Assembly (NCBI RefSeq): GCF_000010805.1
Contig: NC_012522.1
Span: 3,286,001 to 3,350,000, forward strand
DNA from: Rhodococcus opacus B4
GTDB lineage: Bacteria > Actinomycetota > Actinomycetes > Mycobacteriales > Mycobacteriaceae
Direction of reading: 5' to 3'
Length of the DNA: 64,000 nt
Both the position numbers and the translations under genes were made by a program. The notes below the pieces were generated by a model. It was given only the letters and a program-made list of their open reading frames with translations, was not told the origin of the DNA and did not search any database. Of the stretch, positions 27,797 through 35,963 are shown in pieces; positions within the stretch are counted from its first letter, which is position 1, and the number at the start of each line of letters is the position of its first letter.

Positions 27797-28423
27797 TCAG
27801 AACGTGTCGAGGCCGAGCGCGGCGCGGAACTTGTTCTTCACGGCGGTGCCGTCACGGGGCGGAAGGGCGCGCGGCGGCTCGGTCTGCTCGATGAAGACCT
27901 GCACGAAGGTGGTGCCTTCGCGGGCCGTGACGAACTCCGCCACGCGGTCGACCTCGCCGATGTCACGGACGCGTTCGGTCCGCGCGATTCCGAACGACGA
28001 AGCAACGCTTGCCAAGTCGGCGCCAAGACTGGAATGGCTGCGCTGCATCCCGGTCTCGCCGAAGTGCCCGTTGTCGAGGACGACGATGGTGAGGTTCTTC
28101 GGGGCCTTCACCGCGACCGATCCGAGCGCGCCGATGCCCATGAGCTGCTCGCCGTCACCGGTGATGACGACAACGGATTCGTCCGGTCGGGCGAGCGCGA
28201 GGCCGAGACCGGTGGGCACGGCCGCGCCCATGGCCCCCCAGAGGTAGAAGTTCCGGTCGCGCTCGCCGGCGGCGAAGACGTCGTAGGACGGGGAGCCGAG
28301 CCCGGTGACGACCAGTGCCTCCGGTGCCCGGTCGAGCAGTGCGGCGACGAACTCGCGCCGGTCGATGCGGTCTCCGGCGAGGGTTCCGATGGTCGAATTG
28401 TGTGCGTTCACTTGCGCTCCCAC
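27797..28423 (-). CDS. ThDP-dependent decarboxylase, small (ThDP-binding) subunit, ComE-like
   Basis: 208 residues carrying the ThDP/Mg binding half of a split 2-oxoacid decarboxylase: VVITGDGEQLMGIGALGSVA is the GDG motif, with LTIVVLDNGHFGETGMQ replacing the usual NN end. Split enzymes of this kind include sulfopyruvate decarboxylase (ComDE) and phosphonopyruvate-type decarboxylases. It overlaps the alpha-like gene by 16 nt. The product aldehyde is presumably passed to the aldehyde dehydrogenase downstream. Substrate unknown; no coenzyme M or phosphonate genes are nearby. Confidence 0.82.
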   Translation of the reverse strand: MGAQVNAHNSTIGTLAGDRIDRREFVAALLDRAPEALVVTGLGSPSYDVFAAGERDRNFYLWGAMGAAVPTGLGLALARPDESVVVITGDGEQLMGIGALGSVAVKAPKNLTIVVLDNGHFGETGMQRSHSSLGADLASVASSFGIARTERVRDIGEVDRVAEFVTAREGTTFVQVFIEQTEPPRALPPRDGTAVKNKFRAALGLDTF

Positions 28424-28941
28424 TTCTTACGTCCGATGAGCCGCTGACCCAGGAGCACGGCGACGCGCTCACCAGCGAGAAAAGCTTGGTCGAAGGCGGC
28501 AGAGACAACCTCGCCGACCTGATCGGGGTCGTCGACCCGGAAAACTGTGATGCCCATGAGTTCGAGGGCCTGCTGCGTCGTCGAGCCCATCGGGATCTGC
28601 CACGGGTTGAACTCGGCGTACTCACCGCGCATCGTCACGAGCGTGAGGAACGGGAACTTGCACATCTCCAGAAGAGAGAACATGTTGACGCAGTTGCCGA
28701 CTCCGCTGCTCTGCATGAGCAGGACCGCACGTTGTCCGCCGAGCCAGGCTCCGCTGACGACTCCGACGCCCTCTTCCTCGGTGGTCAGAACGACGTCTTC
28801 GATGCTGGGATCGGCGATCGCGGCTTGGATCGCGTACGAGTGGCCGGCGTCCGGGACGTAGACGATCTGCTGGACATCTCCTTCACGCAGAACGTCGAAC
28901 ACGGACTTCTGCCAGCCGGGGGCGCTGACTGTGGGATTCAT
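28408..28941 (-). CDS. ThDP-dependent decarboxylase, PYR-domain subunit, ComD-like
   Basis: 177 residues matching the pyrimidine-binding half of split decarboxylases: VYVPDAGHSYAIQAAI, then LTTEEEGVGVVSGAWLGGQR, where the second Glu is the residue that activates ThDP, and VLLMQSSGVGNCVNMFSLLE. It is the first gene of the operon, so transcription starts in the 121-bp gap shared with the divergent LysR gene. Together with the small subunit it should form an alpha/beta decarboxylase acting on a short 2-oxoacid. Confidence 0.82.
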   Translation of the reverse strand: MNPTVSAPGWQKSVFDVLREGDVQQIVYVPDAGHSYAIQAAIADPSIEDVVLTTEEEGVGVVSGAWLGGQRAVLLMQSSGVGNCVNMFSLLEMCKFPFLTLVTMRGEYAEFNPWQIPMGSTTQQALELMGITVFRVDDPDQVGEVVSAAFDQAFLAGERVAVLLGQRLIGRKKWERK

Positions 28942-29014
28942 TGGTGCTCCGATTCATTACGATGGGCTCCATGGATCATGATGCAACATGCTGCGAGAGT
29001 GGTAATAATGTTTC

Positions 29015-29030
29015 GTGATGCTTGTATCAC
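29015..29030. promoter_or_regulatory. Inverted repeat in the LysR/decarboxylase intergenic region
   Basis: GTGAT and ATCAC flank a 6-nt centre within the 121-bp divergent promoter region, 33 bp before the LysR start. It is a candidate LysR-type binding site; its exact register relative to either -35 box is not clear. Confidence 0.45.
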
Positions 29031-29062
29031 CGTTCTAGTCACGCTGAGGAAGAGGCGGGTTC

Positions 29063-29974
29063 ATGGAGATTCGGCAGCTCAAAGCCCTGGTAGCCGTGGC
29101 GGACACCGGCAGCGTCACGAGGGCGGCCCAGGTGTTGCATCTGGTGCAGCCGGCGGTGACTCGCCACATCGCCACCCTCGAGGACGAACTGGGAACCCAG
29201 CTGTTCGAACGCTCACGGGCGGGAATGCTGCTCACCGAGGTCGGCGAGCAGGTGCTCGAACGTGCCCGCAGGGCGCTACGGGAGATCGAGCGTGCGAAGG
29301 AAGTTGCCTCGACGTCCGACCATTCGGTCTCCGGGCACGTGTCGGTGGGACTGCTGCCCAGCGTCGCGCGGGTCATCGGACCACGGCTGTCCGACGCGAT
29401 CGTCTCCCAGCATCCCGGCCTACAACTCCAGTTGACGGTCGGCTACGCCGGTCACCTGGCGAAATGGCTCGAGGGCGGGGCCGTCGACTTCGCCATACTT
29501 TTCGACCAGCCGATGTCCTCGGCCTTCTCGATGGACCCGGTCGCAATCGAGGACTTGTGGGCCATCGCTCCCCCCGGCTCACTCGAGGACACCGGGGCGC
29601 CGATCCCTCTCGAACATGTTCTCTCGCAACCGATGATCATTCCGAACCCACCCCACGGACTGCGGACACTGATCGACGTCGCCGCGGCCCGGCTCGGCAT
29701 CACGCCGTCGGTTACCCTCGAAACCAACGACGCCACCCTCCAACGCGCCCTCGTCGCCGACAAACTCGGGTGGTCGATGCTGCCGGCGAGTATGGCAACG
29801 GCCGGCGCGCACGGCGACGAGGTGATCGCGGTACCCACCACCCCCTCCCTGACCCGGACGCTGACACTGGTCCGCCCACGTGGACGGATGTCGGCGGCCG
29901 AAGCGGTGGTGCACAACGCCCTGCTCGATGCCGTGACCGCGATGGTCGACCAGGGGCTGTGGACCGCGCCGTGA
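29063..29974 (+). CDS. LysR-type transcriptional regulator
   Basis: 303 residues, typical length. The N-terminal winged HTH reads MEIRQLKALVAVADTGSVTR and AAQVLHLVQPAVTRHIATLE, followed by a linker helix and a periplasmic-binding-like effector domain. GAGGAAGAGG precedes the ATG. It is divergent from the ThDP decarboxylase/aldehyde dehydrogenase operon and co-directional with the alpha/beta hydrolase 61 bp downstream, so it likely controls both, using the pathway substrate as inducer. Confidence 0.9.
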   Translation: MEIRQLKALVAVADTGSVTRAAQVLHLVQPAVTRHIATLEDELGTQLFERSRAGMLLTEVGEQVLERARRALREIERAKEVASTSDHSVSGHVSVGLLPSVARVIGPRLSDAIVSQHPGLQLQLTVGYAGHLAKWLEGGAVDFAILFDQPMSSAFSMDPVAIEDLWAIAPPGSLEDTGAPIPLEHVLSQPMIIPNPPHGLRTLIDVAAARLGITPSVTLETNDATLQRALVADKLGWSMLPASMATAGAHGDEVIAVPTTPSLTRTLTLVRPRGRMSAAEAVVHNALLDAVTAMVDQGLWTAP

Positions 29975-30035
29975 CCGCCGACGGCACACCGAAATAGACC
30001 CAATCGACCCTCAGTACAAACGAAGGACCAATCGC

Positions 30036-30824
30036 ATGCCGATCGCCACAACCGTGGACGGTACCCGCATCGCCTATCAGGTTTCCGGTGGCGGCGAGCC
30101 CCTGGTGCTGCTCGCCGGCCAAGCGAACAACCATCATTGGTGGGACGGAGTCCGTTCCGACTTCGAGCCGCACCTGCAGGTGATCACCGTCGACTACCGC
30201 GGCACCGGGAGCAGCGACAGTCCCCGCACCGGCTATTCCACGAGGCAGTTCGCTCGCGACGTCGTCGGGGTGCTCGATGCGGCGGGGATCGACACCGCGC
30301 ATGTGTACGGAACCTCGATGGGAGGTCGTGTCGCACAGTGGATCGCGATCGACCACCAGGAGCGTGTGCGGTCCCTGATCCTCGGCTGCACCTCCCCCGG
30401 CGGTCCGCACGCTCACGAACGAGCTGCCGACATCCGTCACACCCTGGCCTCCGCGGATCAGGACGCCGTGAGGACGGCGCTGATCGACCTCATGTACACC
30501 CCGGCGTGGCAACACGACCACGCCGGCCCGTACCACGTGCTCGGTGATCCCGAGATGTCCCCGTTTGCGCGAAACGCACATCTGGTTGCCAGCAATAGCC
30601 ACGACGCCTGGAACGAGTTGGCGCAGATCGCTACTCCCACCTTGATCCTGCACGGCGACGAGGACCTGCTCTCTCCTGTGGACAACGCCCATCTCCTCGA
30701 GGAACGAATCCCGGACACGCAAGTGGTAATCCTGCCCGGCGCCCGGCACGCCTACTTCGATGAATTCAGACAGCAGGCATCCCCTGCCGCAATCGAATTC
30801 ATCCGATGGTGCAGCACGAGATGA
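30036..30824 (+). CDS. Alpha/beta hydrolase
   Basis: 262 residues. Nucleophile elbow GTSMGG (Ser near residue 93), acid Asp in LHGDEDLLSP and catalytic His in PGARHAYFDE. The oxyanion region is LLAGQANNHHWW. The sequence pattern is like 3-oxoadipate enol-lactonases and C-C or ester hydrolases. It is placed after the LysR gene, so it may open an ester, lactone or amide upstream of the 2-oxoacid decarboxylase. The specific reaction is not deducible. Confidence 0.87.
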   Translation: MPIATTVDGTRIAYQVSGGGEPLVLLAGQANNHHWWDGVRSDFEPHLQVITVDYRGTGSSDSPRTGYSTRQFARDVVGVLDAAGIDTAHVYGTSMGGRVAQWIAIDHQERVRSLILGCTSPGGPHAHERAADIRHTLASADQDAVRTALIDLMYTPAWQHDHAGPYHVLGDPEMSPFARNAHLVASNSHDAWNELAQIATPTLILHGDEDLLSPVDNAHLLEERIPDTQVVILPGARHAYFDEFRQQASPAAIEFIRWCSTR

Positions 30825-31855
30825 TGGATGCGATCCACTGATGTCAAGGCTCTCATCTGTTGCCAATGTATCTAATACTCTCTGTCAGCTTCTGGCCCTG
30901 TCTGTCACCGGGAATTGGCGTCTGCGGAGTTCGTGGGTTGTCGGTCGTCGGGTGCGCAAGGGCGCCGACGGAGTCCTGGTTTCCGTCTCGGCGCGTGGGG
31001 CCGGGTCCTCAATTCTGTGGTCGCGCGGACCCGGGGCGCCTACCTGGGAAGGGCTGTATCGGGTTGTGCGGGAGCGACTCCCGCGAGGGAGGAGGTATTC
31101 ATTGGGGTGCCGGGTGCCGGGTTCGGTAGGATGGGAGGGTTCGCCGGCCGATCAGCACGATGGTGGGGGAGAATGCTATTGGTGCGGGATCTCGGATCTG
31201 CGAGGATCGCGGTTCGTGTCTCGAGGGAGCAGCGGGCGGGGCGCGGGCGGATGCTCGACGACGCGGCCTGTGGGCCGGTCCACGGTGGTGGGGTGTGGCG
31301 GGATCGATTGCCCCGATTCGCCGGTGGCGTGGATCGAGCGGTTCTTGTCGGAGGTCGGCGTTACAGTCGAGGCTCTGCGAGAGGTGGGGTGGCAGACCGT
31401 GGGGAATGGGGGTGATCGATGAGCTTGTCGGGGATGGCGGCTCTTCTCGGAGGAGAAGATCGGCCTGCGCTTGTTCGGGTTGTTCCTGCCGCCGGGTCGA
31501 CCGGCATGACCGATGAACCACCTCGCCGGGATCCTGCCCGACCTGCACGAAGCATTCGCCGACACCCGTGACAAGGACCCTAGATGCTTTTCGACCAGCG
31601 AGATCCAGTTGCGTATCATTCGACGAACTGCAGGGGAGAACCGCCAAGTAGGCGGGAACGGCGACCAGGAGCTTTACATCGATATCGCGAGCGGGCGGGA
31701 CAAGTCACACATGACGATGTCCCACTTACCGCCCCCCCCATTGCGGAAATGGTCAACGGACGATCTCTACGGGACGTCGCAGGTCAGCGAGTTCCGGTCA
31801 GGGGATGGCTATCGGAACGTGCCGGTCAGCGTTCCGCTTGCGGACACGATCGCGG
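30825..31855. other. Gene-poor 1-kb stretch at the edge of a mobile-element zone
   Basis: No frame on either strand shows recognisable protein sequence. The plus strand is strongly G-rich from about 30905 to 31440. One possible pair of small plus-strand frames shares an ATGA overlap at 31419-31422 (upstream end WIERFLSEVGVTVEALREVG, downstream start MSLSGMAALLGGED), which is the arrangement of real coupled genes, but neither is recognised. The stretch may be decayed coding DNA of an element. Confidence 0.4.
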
Positions 31856-32803
31856 TCAACCACAACCGGACGACGATGGTCGCCCTGAGCGGCAGAGAGT
31901 CGGCGCGAAAGCACGCGCCGGATTCGACCGTTCGACACCAACGGCATGTGTCACGCTCAAATGATGACCTGGCCGCAACGTGTCGTGCCTCCCGACGCGA
32001 TGGAGATGGGTGCGCTTGCCCACGGCCCGCGAGTCCTCGCCCGGGCTCCAGGAATCGTGGTGGGACTGCGTTCGAGTGACCCGGCGAAGTGGATTGATCT
32101 CGTCATCGTGCAGCAGTGCTTCGGACTGGTTGAACAGACAGAGCGTGAAGCTGACACCCGCAAGCTCGACGACTCCGCCGAACAGCAATTTCGGATCGTG
32201 CTTGATAAGTGTTGCAGCCGAACACCAGTCGCTCGTGACCGTCTCGATTCGGGTGAACGGATCGAACGACAGATGCGTGTTTGAGAGATCGCCAGTCACA
32301 CCGAGTCCCCACGTGCTGGGCCAGCCCGCACGATCGAGCAACAGGTCGATCGCCTCATCGGAGACGGTCGTTACGCGCTCGCCGTTGTTCCCGGTGAACA
32401 CGTCCGCCGCGGCATGGGTGATCAGTAGTTTGAGCACCCATCGCTGGAAGTCCTCTCCTGACACCTCGACCTCTTCCGGCTCACCCCAGGTGCCGGCTCC
32501 GTTCATGTACCGGAGAGCGATGCTGCGCAGGAAGGTCGCGAAGGCGAGCGCTGCGCTGTCCGCATCGCTGAGTCCATTGTTGTGCGCCGTGCAGAGCACA
32601 TTAGCGACGAATCTCCTTGGCTGGATGCCGACGGGGATCCGGTAATTCGGTGTCGGTTGGATCCGGACGTCGGGATCGTCGAATGTGTAGAGGCGGATCA
32701 GCGCGTGAGATATGTAGTGCTCGCCCGAGATAGTGGTCGAACAGCCGCCTCTCGTGTTCGCGTAACTCTTCGGGTGCACATAGCTGGAGTCCGTGTCAGG
32801 CAT
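31856..32803 (-). CDS. HNH-like hypothetical protein, possibly frameshifted at its C-terminus
   Basis: An ACGGAG ribosome site precedes ATG 32803. The N-terminal half has a Cys/His arrangement like HNH-type nucleases of unknown role: GGCSTTISGEHYISHAL, then about 40 residues later NVLCTAHNNGLSDADSAAL. Protein-like sequence continues to about residue 230. After roughly 32110 the annotated frame turns Arg/His-rich, while the minus-strand frame ending at 31957 reads more plausibly (IHFAGSLERSPT, PISIASGGTTRCGQVII). A frameshift there would shorten the true gene to about 31957. It lies among mobile-element debris, so a defence or homing role is possible but unproven. Confidence 0.55.
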   Translation of the reverse strand: MPDTDSSYVHPKSYANTRGGCSTTISGEHYISHALIRLYTFDDPDVRIQPTPNYRIPVGIQPRRFVANVLCTAHNNGLSDADSAALAFATFLRSIALRYMNGAGTWGEPEEVEVSGEDFQRWVLKLLITHAAADVFTGNNGERVTTVSDEAIDLLLDRAGWPSTWGLGVTGDLSNTHLSFDPFTRIETVTSDWCSAATLIKHDPKLLFGGVVELAGVSFTLCLFNQSEALLHDDEINPLRRVTRTQSHHDSWSPGEDSRAVGKRTHLHRVGRHDTLRPGHHLSVTHAVGVERSNPARAFAPTLCRSGRPSSSGCG

Positions 32804-33109
32804 CTCCGTGTCCTGTCTGCCGAGGTCGCAAGAGACGGGCCCGGAATCTCGCGTACCGAAATCCGGAGCATAGAGGCGACGACCGACACCCCATCCCCGC
32901 TTCCCCCTTCGCGTTGATTTGCGAACGTCGAACCGAATCCCCCGATCTCACTCCGACTCCGACTCCGACCCGCGTCTCACATCCTTGGAAATGAGACGCC
33001 ACCAGGACCGCTTCCGGATGCCGCCAACACCTAGGTCACTGCGTTTCAAAAGTTAGTCCCACAATTGCATGTCACAATATTCGTACAGACCTGACTTTCG
33101 GTACGCTCG
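32804..33109. other. 306-bp intergenic region upstream of the serine recombinase
   Basis: Three tandem CTCCGA hexamers occupy 32951-32968. The last 70 bp before the recombinase are AT-richer than the surroundings, as expected for a recombination (res-like) site, but I could not define paired subsites. No coding sequence was recognised. Confidence 0.4.
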
Positions 33110-33835
33110 GTGCAGGAGCTGGGGTATGCACGGGTATCGACGAGCAAGCAGGACCTCGCCCGGCAGATCGACGCGCACACCGAGGCGGGGATCGACCCGG
33201 CGAACATCTACGTGGACAAGAAGTCCGGGACCACTACCGAACTGCCCGGACTACAGGCGCTGCTCGAATACGCCCGCTGCGGTGACGTGATCGTGGTGCA
33301 CACCCTCGACCGTCTCGGCCGCACCGGCCGCGACACCCTGAACCTGATCCACGACCTGCACCAACGCGACATCGGCTTCCGCAATCTGGCCGACCCGATC
33401 CGCATCGACTCGACGAACCCGGACGACCCGATGGGCCAGCTGGCGGTGGTGCTGCTGGCACTATTCGGGCAGATGGAACGCACCTACGCGGTCGAGCGGA
33501 CCGCGCACGCCCGCACGGTGGCAGAGAAGACGGGCCGCCGGACCGGCCGACCCAGCGTGGTCACCGACGCCCAGCTCGCCTACGCCACCCAGCTCCGGGA
33601 CGGCGGGGCCACCATCGCCGAGATCACCGCGAAGACCGGGCTCACCCGCTCGACCCTCTACCGGCATCTGCCGACCCGACAGGCCGAGACGCTCACCGCC
33701 GACGACGCCGCCACGGGCGAGGAGAAGCCCTCGCCGTCACCGGATCCGGCGGCGGCGCGGACCTCGACGAGCGCGAGCACCTGCACGAGGCGCGGCACTG
33801 CGCCCGCTGCCAACCGCACGGCCACGTCGTGGTGA
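33110..33835 (+). CDS. Serine recombinase (resolvase/invertase family)
   Basis: 241 codons from GTG 33110. Catalytic Ser lies in GYARVSTSKQDLARQ near residue 10. The dimer/active-site segments VVHTLDRLGRTGRD and FGQMERTYAVERT and the C-terminal HTH (GATIAEITAKTGLTRSTLYR) are intact. After about residue 200 the frame becomes low-complexity Ser/Thr/Ala, while a different frame reads a Cys-rich protein, so the native protein may end earlier or the gene may be frameshifted. Family members resolve cointegrates or invert DNA. It stands next to a toxin-antitoxin pair and Tni remnants. Confidence 0.85.
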   Translation: MQELGYARVSTSKQDLARQIDAHTEAGIDPANIYVDKKSGTTTELPGLQALLEYARCGDVIVVHTLDRLGRTGRDTLNLIHDLHQRDIGFRNLADPIRIDSTNPDDPMGQLAVVLLALFGQMERTYAVERTAHARTVAEKTGRRTGRPSVVTDAQLAYATQLRDGGATIAEITAKTGLTRSTLYRHLPTRQAETLTADDAATGEEKPSPSPDPAAARTSTSASTCTRRGTAPAANRTATSW

Positions 33836-34008
33836 TCAGCTGCTCGAGGTGCGGTGACGGCCCGCTGCTCACCGGCTCCTCCAGGGACGACCTACCCCCG
33901 CCGGTCCTGGCGTGGCTCGAACGTCACGAATGGACCACTACTCCAGAACTCGTCTGCGGCAACCACAACACGCGACAGCGACTCGATATCCAACCCCGCA
34001 AACGTTGA
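33742..34008 (+). pseudogene. Cys-rich zinc-ribbon-like ORF overlapping the recombinase, no start codon
   Basis: In the frame +2 to the recombinase the DNA reads ADLDEREHLHEARHCARCQ, then SCSRCGDGPLLTG and ELVCGNHNTRQRLDI to TGA 34006-34008. The spaced CxxC pairs and conserved-looking ends mark it as real coding sequence. I recall similar short proteins beside actinobacterial recombinases. There is no ATG, GTG or TTG in frame before the first CxxC, so it is either frameshifted out of a fused recombinase or has lost its start. Confidence 0.5.
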
Positions 34009-34109
34009 TGCTCACCAGCGGTGGCACCTAACGGGGAAGCGCTGGGGCAACCGCAGCTCGGCGAGTGCGCCGGATCGTCCGCCTGGTGCCGAGTCCGATG
34101 TCTGCCGAT

Positions 34110-34403
34110 CTATGCCGAGAGGCGCGTGATCTTGGCGAGGGTGTCGCCGAGCTTGTCGGCCGCAAGGTCGAGCTCGTAGCGGTCCTGGATGTTGAGCCAG
34201 AACTGGGCGCTGTTGCCGAACGCCTGGGCCAGCCGCAGCGCGGTGTCTGCGGTGATCGACCGCTTGCCGAGCACGATCTCGTTGATCCGCCGGGGCGGCA
34301 CACCGATGATCGTGGCCAGGCGGTTCTGCGTGATACCGAAAGGCTCGAGGAAGTCCTCGCGGAGGATCTCGCCGGGGTGAATGGGGCTCAGGTCTGTAGT
34401 CAT
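34110..34403 (-). CDS. higA: HigA-type antitoxin
   Basis: 97 residues of the HigA/VapI family: PIHPGEILREDFLEPFGITQ leads into an Xre helix-turn-helix (ATIIGVPPRRINEIVLGKRS) and ends with AQFWLNIQDRYELDLA. It neutralises the toxin encoded 44 bp upstream and autorepresses the pair. The order toxin then antitoxin is the HigBA arrangement. Confidence 0.9.
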   Translation of the reverse strand: MTTDLSPIHPGEILREDFLEPFGITQNRLATIIGVPPRRINEIVLGKRSITADTALRLAQAFGNSAQFWLNIQDRYELDLAADKLGDTLAKITRLSA

Positions 34404-34447
34404 TGTCGGTGTTCCTTTCCTTGGTCGGAGGTGTCGGTTCCGGGTGG

Positions 34448-34729
34448 TCAGTGGTAGTCGGTGATCTCCACGTCGTATGCGGCGGTGGCGCGCCAGATGA
34501 AACAGATGCGGTACTGATCGTTGATCCGGACGCTGTACTGGCCCACCCGGTCCCCGGAGAGCTTCTCCAGGCGGTTGCCTGGGGGCACCCGCAGGTCGTT
34601 GACGTCGGTGGCCGCCTCGATCAACAGGAGACGCCGGCGCGCGATCCGCTGAATGTCCTGCGGGACCTTCTTCGAGAACTGCCGGCGAAAGACTCGCTCG
34701 GTCTCCTTGTCGGCGAACGATTCGATCAC
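34448..34729 (-). CDS. higB: HigB-type toxin (RelE-superfamily mRNA interferase)
   Basis: 93 residues from GTG 34729; the open frame extends to 34876 but crosses the operator palindromes. MIESFADKETERVFRR, LNDLR-like spacing (DVNDLRVPPGNRLEKL) and GQYSVRINDQYRICFIW are the HigB/RelE signatures, with the C-terminal DYH. These toxins cleave mRNA on the ribosome. The pair probably stabilises the mobile-element zone around it. Confidence 0.9.
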   Translation of the reverse strand: MIESFADKETERVFRRQFSKKVPQDIQRIARRRLLLIEAATDVNDLRVPPGNRLEKLSGDRVGQYSVRINDQYRICFIWRATAAYDVEITDYH

Positions 34730-34739
34730 ACCACCACTA

Positions 34740-34770
34740 TAACGCACTGCGTTAATAACGCGCAACGTTA
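34740..34770 (-). promoter_or_regulatory. HigA operator palindromes
   Basis: TAACGC-ACT-GCGTTA (34740-34754) and a related TAACG-N5-CGTTA (34756-34770) lie directly upstream of the toxin start in AT-richer DNA. Two tandem inverted repeats at this position are expected for autoregulation by the HigA antitoxin. Confidence 0.7.
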
Positions 34771-34891
34771 AACGCGATCGAGCGTCGGGACCAGCGCCGC
34801 AGTCACCCGCGGTCTTGTTCTCCGGGCAACGTTTTGCCCGGCCCTGCACCGTGCACGACTCGGGCGTGCACCGCACGAAGGCCGAGACCGA

Positions 34892-35215
34892 TCAGTGCGC
34901 CGGCCGCCGCATCGCTACGGACTGTGGGTTGCCGGCGTCGGTTGGCGGCCGAATCGCGATGCCGTAGTCCTTTGCGATTCGGCTCATCCGCGACACGCTG
35001 CGCCCCATCTCGTGTCCGAGTTCCCGCAGGGTTCGCCGCTGGTTGACGTACTGGTGGTGAAGCCATGCCGGATCGACCGGCTCCTCGTGGTGCAGGGCCG
35101 TGTCCAGGTCGACGAACGTTGTGTCGGTGCGGTGCGCGATGGCCTCGAGCCAGGAATCGATTGCCTCACCGGGCAGCGGGGGCACCCGGATCGGCAGGGT
35201 CCGCACCGGTGTCAT
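34892..35215 (-). pseudogene. TniQ remnant with a large internal deletion
   Basis: From ATG 35215 the frame starts with the TniQ N-terminal signature RTLPIRVPPLPGEAIDSWLE and passes after about 45 residues straight into a TniQ-like C-terminus (DPAWLHHQYVNQRRTLRELG, then an HTH MGRSVSRMSRIAKDYG). Full TniQ proteins of this type are several hundred residues long, so the central zinc-finger part has been deleted in frame. The start overlaps the stop of the TniB fragment (ATGA), preserving the tniB-tniQ gene order of Tn7/Tn5053-type elements. Confidence 0.65.
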
Positions 35216-35373
35216 CGGTGGCGACGTGTCGGCCGGGTGGTGATGCGCCGCGCTTCGAGGGCGGCGGCGAGTTCTCGCCGCGCGGTCTCGGCGTCCTCGT
35301 CGTTGCTGACGGTGTCGAGCAGCTCGGCATCGAGACATTCGCGGCCGGTGACGATCGCGCGGTGGCGTTGGCA
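35212..35373 (-). pseudogene. Probable TniB/TnsC-type ATPase, last ~53 codons only
   Basis: Between the ene-reductase breakpoint (about 35370) and the TniQ start the minus strand reads RHRAIVTGRECLDAELLDTV and then ARRELAAALEARRITTRPTR to TGA 35214-35212. It ends in ATGA overlap with tniQ. The call rests on position and the style of the C-terminal sequence; no ATPase motif is left, so this is moderate. Confidence 0.45.
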
Positions 35374-35963
35374 CCGTGAATCTCGACACCCTCCAGTCCC
35401 GCTGCCATCGCCCGCTCGGCTGAGCGAGCGAAGTCATCGACGATGGCAAGGGTCTGAGCGCAGGTGAGCGGCTGCGGGCGGACAGCCGGTCTCCTGCCGT
35501 CTGCGGTGTACACCGCCGCCCGGGCTCCGATGGCTGAGGGCGCCACGGGATACAACCCATCGGGCAGGAAAGATGGGTGAGCGAGGCGTCCCGCATGCAT
35601 CAGCTGCACGAAAATCCGGCCCCCGGCATCGTGCACCGCATCAGCCACACGAGACCAGCCGTGCCGATGGGCGTCATTGTGCAGGCCTGGCACGCCGGGT
35701 CCGAGTCGTCCGGCCGCGGTGGGGTGGGTGCCCTCGGCGATGATAAGTCCGGCGCTGGCGCGCTGTGCGTAGTAGGTGCTCATCAACGCGCTGGGCGTGC
35801 CATCCGAGGCGGCACGGGATCGGGTCATGGGAGCCATCACGATGCGATTAGGCACGGTAAGGGCGTCCACTGTTGCGCTGTCGAACAACGTGGTGTTCAG
35901 GGTGTCGGGTCCCCTCTGTACGCGGCGGGGCACGCGGGGGGAACGGTGAGAGTCGGGTGTCAT
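35368..35963 (-). pseudogene. Old Yellow Enzyme-type ene-reductase, 3' half lost
   Basis: About 198 residues of an OYE-family flavoprotein: LFDSATVDALTVPNRIVMAP, YYAQRASAGLIIAEGTHP, VHDAGGRIFVQLMHAGR, ending at GLEGVEIHGAN, where family members continue with GYL and the second half of the barrel. The sequence changes abruptly to the Tni-type fragment. The start overlaps the stop of the luciferase-like gene (ATGA), so it was the second gene of that operon. A truncated barrel cannot bind FMN properly. Confidence 0.85.
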
